A stretch of DNA of 64,000 nucleotides from Alicycliphilus sp. UBA6560 (lineage in GTDB: Bacteria > Pseudomonadota > Gammaproteobacteria > Burkholderiales > Burkholderiaceae_C): the NCBI GenBank assembly GCA_002434305.1, contig DJJU01000013.1, positions 310,001-374,000 on the forward strand. The letters run 5' to 3'. The position numbers were made by a program, and so were the translations under genes. Below are positions 17,335 to 26,169 of the stretch, piece after piece. The notes below the pieces were generated by a model. It did not search any database, was not told where the DNA came from, and was given only the letters and a program-made list of their open reading frames with translations. The number at the start of each line of letters is the position of its first letter. The first letter of the stretch is position 1.

Positions 17335-19020
17335 ATGACAGACCGCCCATGGCTGGCTGCCTATCCCGAGGGGGTGCCCGCAGACATCGACCCGACCCAG
17401 TACAAGTCGCTGGTGCAATTGATGGAGCAGGCCTTCAAGGACTATGCCGACCGCACCGCCTACAGCTTCATGGGCAAGGACACCACCTATGCCGAAACGG
17501 ACCAGCTGAGCCGCCAGTTCGCCGCCTACCTGCAGAGCCTGGGGCTGGCGCGCGGCGACCGCGTGGCGCTGATGATGCCCAACGTGCCGCAGTACCCCAT
17601 CGCCGTGGCGGCGGTGCTGCGCGCCGGCTTTGTGGTGGTGAACGTCAATCCGCTGTACACGCCGCGCGAGCTGGAGCACCAGCTCAAGGACTCAGGCGCG
17701 CGGGCCATCGTCATCATCGAGAATTTCGCCGCAACGCTGCAGGCCTGCATCGCCCAGACGCAGGTCAAGCACGTAGTGCTGTGCGCCATGGGTGACCGCC
17801 TGGGCCTGCTCAAGGGCGCGCTGGTCAACTACGTGGTGCGCAACGTCAAGAAGCTGGTGCCTCCGTACGAGCTGCCCGGCGCCATGCGCTTCAACGACGC
17901 GCTGGCCAAGGGCAGCGGCGCCGCCTTCAACAAGCCCGACCTGACGCCCGACGACATCGCGCTGCTGCAGTACACGGGCGGCACCACCGGCGTGTCCAAG
18001 GGCGCCGTGCTGCTGCACCGCAATGTGATCGCCAACGTGCTGCAGTCCGAAGCCTGGAACTCCCCCGCCATGGGCCGCGTGCCCGCCGGCGAGCAGCCTA
18101 CGGCGGTATGCGCGCTGCCGCTGTACCACATCTTCGCCTTCACGGTGAACATGATGCTGTCCATGCGCACAGGCGGCAAAACCATCCTCATCCCCAACCC
18201 GCGCGACCTGGCCGGCACGCTCAAGGAGCTGTCCAAGCACACCTTCCATAGCTTCCCGGCGGTGAACACGCTGTTCAACGGCCTGGCCAACCACCCCGAC
18301 TTCAACACCGTCAACTGGAAGAACCTGAAGGTGTCGGTGGGCGGGGGCATGGCCGTGCAGGCCGCCGTGGCAAAGCTGTGGCTGGAGAAAACCGGCTGCC
18401 CCATCTGCGAGGGCTACGGCCTGTCCGAGACCAGCCCCTCGGCCAGCTGCAACCCGGTCACGGCGCGCGAGTTCTCCGGCACCATCGGCGTGCCCATTCC
18501 CAGCACCTACATGCGCATCCTGGACGACGCGGGCCGCGACATCTCCGCCAGCGGCCAGGCCGGCGAGATCGCCATCAAGGGCCCGCAGGTCATGGCCGGC
18601 TACTGGCAGCGTCCGGACGAGACGGCCAAGGTCATGACCGAGGACGGCTACTTCCGCACCGGCGACATCGGCACCATGGACGAGCGCGGCTTCTTCAAGG
18701 TGGTCGACCGCAAGAAGGACATGGTTCTGGTCAGCGGCTTCAACGTCTATCCCAACGAGGTGGAAGACGTGGTGGCCATGATGCCCGGCGTGCTGGAGTG
18801 CGCCGTGGTCGGCGTGCCCGATGAGAAGACCGGCGAGGCCGTGAAGCTGGTCATCGTCAAGAAGAACCCGCAGCTGACCGTGGAGCAGGTCAAGGAGTTC
18901 TGCCGCGCCAACCTGACGGGCTACAAGCAGCCGCGCGTGATCGAGTTCCGCGACGAGCTGCCCAAGACGCCCGTGGGCAAGATCCTGCGGCGCGAGCTGC
19001 GCGACGCGAAGAAGGCCTGA
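17335..19020 (+). CDS. fadD: Long-chain-fatty-acid-CoA ligase
   Basis: 561 residues. The AMP-binding core motif is LLQYTGGTTGVSKGAVLLH (about residue 210). Downstream are GYGLSETSP, the FadD/FACS signature stretch from GYFRTGDIGTMDERG to NVYPNEVE, and the C-terminal catalytic Lys in KTPVGKILRRELR. It activates fatty acids to acyl-CoA at the inner face of the membrane for beta-oxidation. An AGGAGAG site lies upstream of ATG 17335. TATAAC at 17291-17296 is a possible -10 element, but no good -35 was found. A terminator follows 22 bp after the stop. Confidence 0.94.
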   Translation: MTDRPWLAAYPEGVPADIDPTQYKSLVQLMEQAFKDYADRTAYSFMGKDTTYAETDQLSRQFAAYLQSLGLARGDRVALMMPNVPQYPIAVAAVLRAGFVVVNVNPLYTPRELEHQLKDSGARAIVIIENFAATLQACIAQTQVKHVVLCAMGDRLGLLKGALVNYVVRNVKKLVPPYELPGAMRFNDALAKGSGAAFNKPDLTPDDIALLQYTGGTTGVSKGAVLLHRNVIANVLQSEAWNSPAMGRVPAGEQPTAVCALPLYHIFAFTVNMMLSMRTGGKTILIPNPRDLAGTLKELSKHTFHSFPAVNTLFNGLANHPDFNTVNWKNLKVSVGGGMAVQAAVAKLWLEKTGCPICEGYGLSETSPSASCNPVTAREFSGTIGVPIPSTYMRILDDAGRDISASGQAGEIAIKGPQVMAGYWQRPDETAKVMTEDGYFRTGDIGTMDERGFFKVVDRKKDMVLVSGFNVYPNEVEDVVAMMPGVLECAVVGVPDEKTGEAVKLVIVKKNPQLTVEQVKEFCRANLTGYKQPRVIEFRDELPKTPVGKILRRELRDAKKA

Positions 19021-19041
19021 GCCGTCGCCTGACGCATCGGG

Positions 19042-19070
19042 GCCGGGAGCAAACACTCCCGGCTTTTTTT
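19042..19070 (+). terminator. Rho-independent terminator after fadD
   Basis: 8-bp perfect stem GCCGGGAG/CTCCCGGC with loop CAAACA, followed by seven T. Confidence 0.9.
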
Positions 19071-19145
19071 CGGCTGGCTCGCCCGGCCTGCGGCCCATCG
19101 GTTTGCTGGCAGCATCGGGGGTTCGGCTTTTCACTTCCCCACGCC

Positions 19146-19898
19146 ATGACCATCGCCATCCTGAGCGCCCTGCCCGAAGAGCAGGGCGACCTTGTCCAGG
19201 CCCTCGAGGCCCCCGAGCGCGTCGAGCACGCCAGCCGCACCTTCTGGCGTGGGCGCCTGTCCGGCCACGATGTGGTGCTGGCCCTGTGCGGCATCGGCAA
19301 GGTGGCGGCCGCCACCACGGCGACCAGTCTGGCCGAGCGCTTCGGCGCGCGGCGCATGGTCTTTACCGGCGTGGCCGGCGGCGTAGGCGAGGGCGTTCAG
19401 GTGGGCGACGTGGTGGTCGCTGCGGAGTATGTGCAGCACGACATGGACGCCTCCCCCATCTTCCCGCGCTGGGAGGTGCCGGGCTACGGCGGCCCGCGCA
19501 TGGACTGCGATGCGCACCTGACTGCTATTCTTATGAGAGCTGCCAGCGCTTACCTGGAGAGGGTTGGGGGCCAATTTGACCAATATCTTCCTGCGCCCCA
19601 TGCGCCACGCCTGCACCAGGGCCTGATCGCCAGCGGCGACCAGTTTGTCAGCACCGCCGGCGCCTCGCAGCGCCTGCGCGGCGACCTGCTGGCCGCCGGC
19701 CACAACGTTCTGGCCGTGGAGATGGAGGGCGCCGCCGTGCTGCAGGTCTGCCGTGACTATGGCCTGCCGTTTGCCGCCGTGCGCACCATCTCCGACCGCG
19801 CGGACGACAGCGCCCACGTGGATTTCCCGCGCTTCGTCGAGCAGGTGGCGCGGCGCTATGCGGACGGGGTGGTGCGGGAGCTGCTGGCGCTGCTGTGA
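19146..19898 (+). CDS. mtn: 5'-methylthioadenosine/S-adenosylhomocysteine nucleosidase
   Basis: 250 residues. Family motifs are MTIAILSALPEEQ, VVLALCGIGKVAAA, VFTGVAGGV, GDQFVS, the purine/ribose-binding VEMEGAAVLQVC near residue 190, and the catalytic Asp in RTISDRADD. It hydrolyses MTA and SAH to adenine plus the thioribose in the cytosol (methionine salvage and quorum-signal precursor metabolism). Residues ~126-147 (TAILMRAASAYLERVGGQFD) are encoded by a dispersed repeat inserted in frame, which makes the protein longer than the usual ~230 residues. Similar families such as AMP nucleosidase cannot be fully excluded. Confidence 0.88.
   Translation: MTIAILSALPEEQGDLVQALEAPERVEHASRTFWRGRLSGHDVVLALCGIGKVAAATTATSLAERFGARRMVFTGVAGGVGEGVQVGDVVVAAEYVQHDMDASPIFPRWEVPGYGGPRMDCDAHLTAILMRAASAYLERVGGQFDQYLPAPHAPRLHQGLIASGDQFVSTAGASQRLRGDLLAAGHNVLAVEMEGAAVLQVCRDYGLPFAAVRTISDRADDSAHVDFPRFVEQVARRYADGVVRELLALL
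19523..19585 (+). repeat. Dispersed repeat, copy 4, inside mtn
   Basis: Core GAGAGCTGCCAGCGCTT, then GGGGGCCAATTTGACC. It is in the same orientation as the gene and read through without a stop. Confidence 0.7.
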
Positions 19899-20043
19899 CA
19901 GGCCGGCTGCCGGGCCGCACCCGGCGGGCCGAAAGAAGCTTTTCTCCATCGGCCGGCCGGACGAAATAGGGATAATCTGCCGACGCCGCAATGCAAGCCC
20001 CGGCCCTGCCGCGCTTATCCCTCCTGACGCAAATTTCTCCGCC

Positions 20044-21705
20044 ATGTCCCTGATCCGCCTGTCCCGCTCCCTGTCCTTTCTGGCCCTGACCTGCGCGGCG
20101 CTGCTGTCGGCCTGCGGCGGGGGAGGCGGAGGCGGGGACGACGAGGGCGCCCCGGTCGGCACCCAGCAATACCCGGCCGGCATCTGGGAGGGCACGGTCG
20201 GCACGGGCACGGCGCAGCGCACCATGGTGGGCTTCATCGATGGCGGCGCCGACGGCAAGGGCGGTGAGTTCTACCTGGCGCGCGGCGCGGCCGGCGCGGC
20301 CGGCTACGACGGCCTGTACGGCTTGCTGCGCGCCAACCTGACGGCCGTGCAGGCCACGGGGGTCACCTATTTCTCGGTGCAGGACGGCAAGTTCGCCAGC
20401 GGCCTCACGCTGCGCGGCACGGCCAGCGCCGACCCGGCCACGGGCAAGACCGTGGCCATCAGCGGCAACTATTCCAGCCCCGCCAACACGGCGGCGGCCA
20501 CGGGCACGCCGACCCCGTTCAAGCTGAGCTACAGCAAGCTCAACAACTACCCCGCGCGCCCCGGCCTGCTCGCCGGCACGTACCGCGGCTCCGGTGTGTT
20601 CGGCGGCCAGTGGGTGCTGACGGTGACCGAGCGCGGCACGCTGTCGGGCCGGGTGGGCGGCTGCAACGTGCAGGGCACGGCCGCGCCGCGCTCGCAGGAC
20701 TCGGCGGCGTACTCGGTGACCATGAATCTGAGCGGCGACGAGACCTCGTGCGGCTACCGCAGCTCGCAGCAGACCGGTGTAGCGGTGCTGCGCTTCGACG
20801 CCAACGACGTGCCCAACGGCATCTGGGTCTTCACGCGCAACTCCATCGGCTCGGACAACACCTTCGTGCTCAACGGCTTGAAGGACCCGGACCAGGGGCC
20901 GAAGCTGCCGTTCGGCGGGGCGGTCGTCGGCAACTGGGCCGGCACCCTGACGCTGCCGGCCGGTGTCACGGGCGACCGGTCGGTCTGGGGCGCGGTGCTG
21001 CCCGACGGCGGGCTGTTCCTGTACACCAACAGCAGCTTCAACCACAACGCGCTCTACGGCCAGCTGATCGCCTATGACAGCAGCCCGCAGCCCAGCCGTT
21101 TCGTCTCGGACCGCGACAGCGTCACCTTCTTCGACCGGCAGCTCAACGGCAGCGGCAGCTATGTCGGCGGGGTGCAGGTCGAGCTGGTGGCCGAGGGCGT
21201 GGCCGGCCCCGGCGGCGGGGCCAGCCGGCTCACCGGCAGCTACAGCTACCCCACGCAGCCGGGCGGCTATCCCACGCAGCTTGTCCTGGAGCCGGACGCG
21301 CTCTACACGCTGCCCGCCGGCAGCACGGCGAGCATCGGCACGATCGTGGGCAGCTACCGCATGCCCGGCGTGGGCTTTGGCGGCCACACCGTGGACATGG
21401 AGGTCGCCGCCGATGGCTCCATCACCGGGGAAACCAGCAACGGCTGCCTGATCGTGGGCAAGCTGGTGGACCTGGGGGACCGGAGCAGGAACCTGTACCG
21501 GGTGGAGGCGTTCGGCTACCTGGATGGGCCCATGGTGCCTTCCAACTCCATCGATTGCGAACTGTCGACCGGTCCCTCGCAGTCGGGCGCCGCCTCGGCC
21601 CTGTTCAGCGCCAATGGCGCCGTGGCCGGCCTGCGCATCCTCGCGGCGGGCGAAAGCAGCTCGGGCCAGCGGGCCCACACGGTGTTCGTGGGCAACAAGC
21701 GCTGA
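20044..21705 (+). CDS. Large Gly/Ser-rich lipoprotein of unknown function
   Basis: 553 residues from ATG 20044. Signal peptide with lipobox LLSAC followed by a run of seven Gly and Asp/Glu residues, the usual linker of Comamonadaceae surface lipoproteins. The mature protein appears to contain three or four related beta-rich modules: GIWEGTVGTGTAQRTMVGFI, then LLAGTYRGSGVFGGQWVLTV, then VVGNWAGTLTLPAGVTG, then IVGSYRMPGVGFGG. Each opens with a G-x-W/Y-x-G strand. I do not recognise the family. It stands alone between mtn and the convergent cellulose operon, sharing a bidirectional terminator with bcsC. Confidence 0.8.
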   Translation: MSLIRLSRSLSFLALTCAALLSACGGGGGGGDDEGAPVGTQQYPAGIWEGTVGTGTAQRTMVGFIDGGADGKGGEFYLARGAAGAAGYDGLYGLLRANLTAVQATGVTYFSVQDGKFASGLTLRGTASADPATGKTVAISGNYSSPANTAAATGTPTPFKLSYSKLNNYPARPGLLAGTYRGSGVFGGQWVLTVTERGTLSGRVGGCNVQGTAAPRSQDSAAYSVTMNLSGDETSCGYRSSQQTGVAVLRFDANDVPNGIWVFTRNSIGSDNTFVLNGLKDPDQGPKLPFGGAVVGNWAGTLTLPAGVTGDRSVWGAVLPDGGLFLYTNSSFNHNALYGQLIAYDSSPQPSRFVSDRDSVTFFDRQLNGSGSYVGGVQVELVAEGVAGPGGGASRLTGSYSYPTQPGGYPTQLVLEPDALYTLPAGSTASIGTIVGSYRMPGVGFGGHTVDMEVAADGSITGETSNGCLIVGKLVDLGDRSRNLYRVEAFGYLDGPMVPSNSIDCELSTGPSQSGAASALFSANGAVAGLRILAAGESSSGQRAHTVFVGNKR

Positions 21706-21749
21706 GAAGGCCCGGCGGCGTGCGCGACGCCGCGCACCACCGTTGGGCA

Positions 21750-21805
21750 TGAAAACTGCCTTTGGCGCTTGCTGGGCAAGCGCTGGCAGCTCACTTTTTA
21801 GTAGT
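21750..21805 (-). repeat. Dispersed repeat, copy 5, intergenic
   Basis: Minus-strand reading gives AAAAAGTGAGCTGCCAGCGC, then TTGCCCAGCAAGCGC. The TTGCGC-type arms form a clear hairpin (GGCGCTTG/CAAGCGC around 21764-21784). Confidence 0.75.
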
Positions 21806-21827
21806 GCTTACAGGCCTGGCTGACCAC

Positions 21828-21855
21828 AAAAATCCCCCGCATGCGGGGGATTTTT
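21828..21855. terminator. Bidirectional Rho-independent terminator
   Basis: Perfect 28-bp palindrome: A-tract, TCCCCCGCA/TGCGGGGGA, T-tract. It serves both the plus-strand lipoprotein gene and the minus-strand bcsC. Confidence 0.92.
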
Positions 21856-21873
21856 TGCTGGGCGGGCCTGCCG

Positions 21874-24800
21874 TCAGAACGCGTACGGCGACTTCAGCGG
21901 GCTCACCGGCAATGCCTGGCGCCCGGTGTAGGGCTGCAGCGCATAGCGCAGGTACAGCCCGCCCGTGAACTGGCGGTAGTTGCGCGCGTTGTCCAGCGAC
22001 AGGTGGCTGCCGATGAACAGCTGCGGGTGCAGCTGGTACTCCAGGGCCAGCCCCAGGTTGTAGCCCAGGCCGGTCTTGCTCTGGCCGGGGTAGATGGCGG
22101 TGGTGTTGGCGCCGACCTCGCCGAAGGCCTCGGCGTCGCTGGCGGCCTGGGCGGCGGCGCTCTGGCGCGAGCGGCTGGTGGGAAAGTACGGCGCCGCGTC
22201 TTCCTTGAAGTACTGCACGCCCAGCGCCCCCTTGATCTGGTAGCTCAGGCGCCCACTGCGCTGCGCCCAGTCAAAGGGCACGCTCATGGCCAGGAACTGC
22301 TGCGGGCTGAAGTAGCCGCCATGGCCATAGGTGAAGTAGCGCAGGTTCTTGTCGTAGCTCAGGCCCGTGAAGTTCAGCCCGGCGGTGAACGCCGCGTCGC
22401 TGGAGCGGTGCACGCGCCAGTACATGCCACCGCCCAGCTCGGCGCGGTAGTTGGACTGCACGTTGTGGCCCTGCAGGCTGTGCAGCGCGCCGACGGCATA
22501 GGCGCCGAAGCTGCCGTCGTCCCAGGTTAGGTCCAGCCGGCCGCCGTTGGCCGACACCGTGCCCCAGCGCTCGCCCGTGCGCGCGTCGCGCGCGCCGGCA
22601 AAGGACAGGGCGCTGTCGGTCACCGGGCGGCGCGAGAGCTCGCCCGTCAGGCTGGCTTGCTCGCCCAGCCCCATGCGGTAGCGCACGCCGCCCATGATGT
22701 CGTTCTGGCCAAAGCCCAGCGGCAGCGTGCCGACGTCCACCGCAAGGTTGGCCGTTTCGTAGCCGATGCCCAGGCCCAGGCCGTTGCCGTTTTGCGAGCC
22801 CGGCGAGCGCAGCGGCATGTCCAGTGCCGTGGCCGGGCCGGCGCCGAAGCGGCTCAGCGTGCCGTAGCTGGTGTCGGGGGTGCCGGAGCTCACGCCCGTG
22901 GGCGTGGCGCGCAGGGTCATCGTGCCGTCGCCGGCGCCGAATTTCAGCTCCACCGGCGCCTGCAGATCGGTCAGGCGGCTCATGCCGGCCTCGCCCTGGC
23001 GCGCGCGGCCCACCACGCCGACCGACAGCATGGGCGTACGACCTTCCTGCAGCTCGGACAGCTCGTCGAGCGCGGTGCGTGGGCGGGCAGCCTGGGGCAC
23101 CGTGCCCGGCGCCTGGGGCGCGGCGGCCCACAGCGAGGGCGCGGGCGCCGCTGGCGCGGAGGCGGCATAGGCAGCCTGGGGCGTCACATAGCCGGTAGCG
23201 GGCTGGGGCACATACAGGGCACCCGGCGCGGCCGACGGGGCCACGTAGCCGGCGGGCGCGGCAGGCATCTGCACAGCGCTGGCAGGGGCGGCCGGCAATG
23301 CGGTGTGTGTCTGCGATGAGGCCGACTTGGCCGCCGTGCGGCCGCCGCTGGGCCGGGGCGGCGTGGCGGCCGCCGGTGCTGCAGGGGCCGCCGCAGCGGC
23401 GTAATAGCTGGTAGGCGTAGCCAGAGGCACGGCGGCGGGCGCGGCCATGGGGAAGCGCGCCGCCCCGGCGGGCTGGGGAATATAGGGCTGCGGCCCGGCG
23501 GCCAGGGGCTGCGCCGCGGCGTAGCTCAGGGGCGCGCCGGCAGGGGGCACGGCAGTGGGGAAGGGCGTGCGTGCGCCCCAGTTGGCCAGCCCAGCTGTGC
23601 GGCGGAAGGGGTTGCCGCCCGGCGCTGCCGCGTTCCAGCCCGAAGTGCCTTGCTGACCCGCGGCCCCCAGCAGCACCGCACGCTGGCGGTTCTCGGCCTC
23701 GACGGCGGCCGCGAAGTACTGGCCGGCCTTGGTGGCCTGGCCCCTGGCGCGGTACAGGCGCCCGGCAGCAGTCAGCACTTCGGGGTCCTGCGGGGCCAGT
23801 TGCAGCGCGACCTGGATGGCTGATTCCGCATAGGCGTAATCCTTGGTGGCCGTCGCCGCGGCGGCCACCGGCAGCAGCAGCTGGAGGTTGCGCGGGTCCT
23901 TTTCCAGCAGGCGGTGGTAGAGCTGCATGGCCTGCGCATGGTCGCCGTGGTCACCGTACATGCGGGCCAGCGCCCCGACCACCTCGGGGTCGTTCGGGCG
24001 CTCGGCCAGCAGCGGCGCCAGAGTGTCATAGGCGCTGGCCAGGTCGCCGCTGGCGCGCAGCGCATCGGCCTGGCGCAGGATGTAGCCCACGCGGATGTCC
24101 TCGTAGCCGCGCCGCTCCTGCGCGGACATGGGCGTGTCCTGCAGCTGGCGCAAGATGCCGGCCAGCTCCACGTCCTGGTGCGTCTTGAGCAGCGCCGCGG
24201 CGTACTGCAGGCGCAGCCCGGTGTCGGGGCGCGGCGTGCGCGCCAGCATCTCGCGCACCATGGCCAGCGCGCGGTTGGGGTCGCCCGCATCGGCATAGGC
24301 CAGGGCCACGGTGCCCAGCAGCTCCGGGTCCTGCCCCACGAAGGGCTCGGCCTGGGTCAGCACGGACTGGGCCTGCTGCACGCGGCCCTCGCGGCCCAGC
24401 GCGGCGGCGGCATCGGCCTGCACGTGCACCCAGACCCGCTTTTGCAGCGCCGCAATGTCGCGCGTGCGGTTCTTCTCGGGGATGCGCTCCAGCGTGGCCA
24501 GCGCACCCTTCCAGTCACGCGCTTCGGATGCGAGTAGCGCGCTGGCGTACAGCGCTTCGGGCATGTGCGGGTTGGACACCAGCAGCCCGTCCATCACGCC
24601 GCGCGCCTCGCTGGTGGCGCCCATCTTCAGGTACAGACGCGCCAGGTCCAGCCGCACCCAGGGGTTGCCGGGGTCGTTGAGCAACGCGTCTTCCAGTGCG
24701 GTGCGCGCGGCATGGTCGTCGCCGCGTTCGGCGGCGGCTCGGGCCAGGCCCAGGGCCTGCGTAGCGCGCAGGCGGCCCAGGGCGCCCACCTTTTCCTGCT

Positions 24801-26169
24801 GGCTGGGCGTGAGCTGCTCGACCAGTTTCAGTGCCTCGGCCGCCTTGCCGGTCTGCGACAGCACGCCCACCAGGCCACGGATCGCGTCCGGGTTGTCGGC
24901 CTGGCGCGCCAGCACGCGGCGGTAGGCGGCCTCGGCGGCTTCGAGCTGGCCCAGCTCGGCCAGCACGTCGGCCAGGTCGTTCTCGGCGGTGACTTCGCGG
25001 GCGTCCAGGCGCACGGCTTGGTCCAGCAGCTGGCGCGCGTTGCCCAAGTCACCGGCGTCGCGCGCGGCGCGGGCCTGCTCGATCAGCGTCCAGTAGGTGG
25101 CGCTGTCCAGCGCCTGCTTCCAGCGCGCGGGTGAGCCCTGGCGCGTGGCGCGCTCCAGATAGCTGCGCGCCTGGGCGAACTCTTCCTGGCGCAGGCGCAG
25201 TACTCCCATGCCGCCGAGCGCGTCGCCGTCGTTGGGCCGGGTTTCGAGCACGCTGCGAAATTCGGCCTCGGCGGCTTCCAGGTCACCGTCTTCCAGCGCC
25301 TTGAAGCCGTCGGTGCTGCGCTGGCGCAGCGGGTCGCGTGCGGCGGCGGCACCGGCACGGGCGGTGCGCTGGCGCGCCTCAATCTCGCGCAACCGGGCCT
25401 GCATGGCTTCGTCGCCCGGATACGCGCGCAGGAAGGCCTGGTAGAGCGGAATGTCGGCCGCGCGGCTGCCCGTCCAGGCCAGGGCCTTGCGCCAGCTGTC
25501 GGTGGCGGCCTTGCCAACTTCCGGGTGGCCCGCCAGGCGGGCGAGCTGGGAGATGCCCTCGCGCCGCGTGGCTTCGCGGTAGGTGAGGTGCTGGGCCAGG
25601 GCCAGGGAGATCTTGGCATCGTCGGGCGATTGGCGTGCCAGCCGCTCCAGGCCGCGGCGGGCCTCATCCCAGCCGCCAGAGGTGCCGCCCAGCGTTTGGT
25701 AGTACTCCAGCGCCAGCGGGCCGGTGGGCGCCTGGTTGCCCAGGGCCGCCTGGTAGCTGCCTATCGCTTGCTCGGCCTGGCCGGCGCGGGCCAGGTCGCG
25801 CGCCTGCTGCACCTGGGCGCTGTTGCGCTGCACGCCGATATCCTGCTGCAGCCTTTCCACCAGGCGGTGGCCGGGGTGGGCGCGGCGCAGCTGATCCAGC
25901 GAGCGCTGGGCCTCGTCCAGGCGCTGCTCCTGCAGCTGTGCGCGGCCCATGCCGTAGAGGGCGTCAGGCTGATTGGGGTCCACGCGCAGGAGTTTTTGCC
26001 AGCTGTCGACGGCGCGCTGGGTGTCGCCGCGCGACTGCCAGTACTGGCCCTGCTCGATGAGGGTCTTGGTGGCGGCGTCTTGGGCGTAGGCCGGTGTGGC
26101 CAGGCTGCCGAGCGAGGCGATTAGCCCCAGGATCAGGGTGTGGTGGTGGGGGCGCTTTGGTGCGGACAT
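21874..26169 (-). CDS. bcsC: Cellulose export protein BcsC (TPR plus outer-membrane barrel)
   Basis: 1431 residues from ATG 26169, which has a GGGAAAAGG upstream and a signal peptide (residues 1-29, ending TPAYA). The longer open frame extending to 27303 is a shadow over bcsZ. Residues ~30-800 are tandem TPR units (e.g. PDALYGMGRAQLQEQRLDEA, DGDALGGMGVLRLRQEEFAQ). Then comes an unusually long Pro/Ala-rich linker (~830-1010), then the BCSC C-terminal beta-barrel ending YLRYALQPYTGR...SPYAF with a C-terminal Phe. It forms the outer-membrane exit channel and periplasmic scaffold for cellulose. It is the last gene of the bcs operon and overlaps bcsZ by 37 bp. Confidence 0.94.
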   Translation of the reverse strand: MSAPKRPHHHTLILGLIASLGSLATPAYAQDAATKTLIEQGQYWQSRGDTQRAVDSWQKLLRVDPNQPDALYGMGRAQLQEQRLDEAQRSLDQLRRAHPGHRLVERLQQDIGVQRNSAQVQQARDLARAGQAEQAIGSYQAALGNQAPTGPLALEYYQTLGGTSGGWDEARRGLERLARQSPDDAKISLALAQHLTYREATRREGISQLARLAGHPEVGKAATDSWRKALAWTGSRAADIPLYQAFLRAYPGDEAMQARLREIEARQRTARAGAAAARDPLRQRSTDGFKALEDGDLEAAEAEFRSVLETRPNDGDALGGMGVLRLRQEEFAQARSYLERATRQGSPARWKQALDSATYWTLIEQARAARDAGDLGNARQLLDQAVRLDAREVTAENDLADVLAELGQLEAAEAAYRRVLARQADNPDAIRGLVGVLSQTGKAAEALKLVEQLTPSQQEKVGALGRLRATQALGLARAAAERGDDHAARTALEDALLNDPGNPWVRLDLARLYLKMGATSEARGVMDGLLVSNPHMPEALYASALLASEARDWKGALATLERIPEKNRTRDIAALQKRVWVHVQADAAAALGREGRVQQAQSVLTQAEPFVGQDPELLGTVALAYADAGDPNRALAMVREMLARTPRPDTGLRLQYAAALLKTHQDVELAGILRQLQDTPMSAQERRGYEDIRVGYILRQADALRASGDLASAYDTLAPLLAERPNDPEVVGALARMYGDHGDHAQAMQLYHRLLEKDPRNLQLLLPVAAAATATKDYAYAESAIQVALQLAPQDPEVLTAAGRLYRARGQATKAGQYFAAAVEAENRQRAVLLGAAGQQGTSGWNAAAPGGNPFRRTAGLANWGARTPFPTAVPPAGAPLSYAAAQPLAAGPQPYIPQPAGAARFPMAAPAAVPLATPTSYYAAAAAPAAPAAATPPRPSGGRTAAKSASSQTHTALPAAPASAVQMPAAPAGYVAPSAAPGALYVPQPATGYVTPQAAYAASAPAAPAPSLWAAAPQAPGTVPQAARPRTALDELSELQEGRTPMLSVGVVGRARQGEAGMSRLTDLQAPVELKFGAGDGTMTLRATPTGVSSGTPDTSYGTLSRFGAGPATALDMPLRSPGSQNGNGLGLGIGYETANLAVDVGTLPLGFGQNDIMGGVRYRMGLGEQASLTGELSRRPVTDSALSFAGARDARTGERWGTVSANGGRLDLTWDDGSFGAYAVGALHSLQGHNVQSNYRAELGGGMYWRVHRSSDAAFTAGLNFTGLSYDKNLRYFTYGHGGYFSPQQFLAMSVPFDWAQRSGRLSYQIKGALGVQYFKEDAAPYFPTSRSRQSAAAQAASDAEAFGEVGANTTAIYPGQSKTGLGYNLGLALEYQLHPQLFIGSHLSLDNARNYRQFTGGLYLRYALQPYTGRQALPVSPLKSPYAF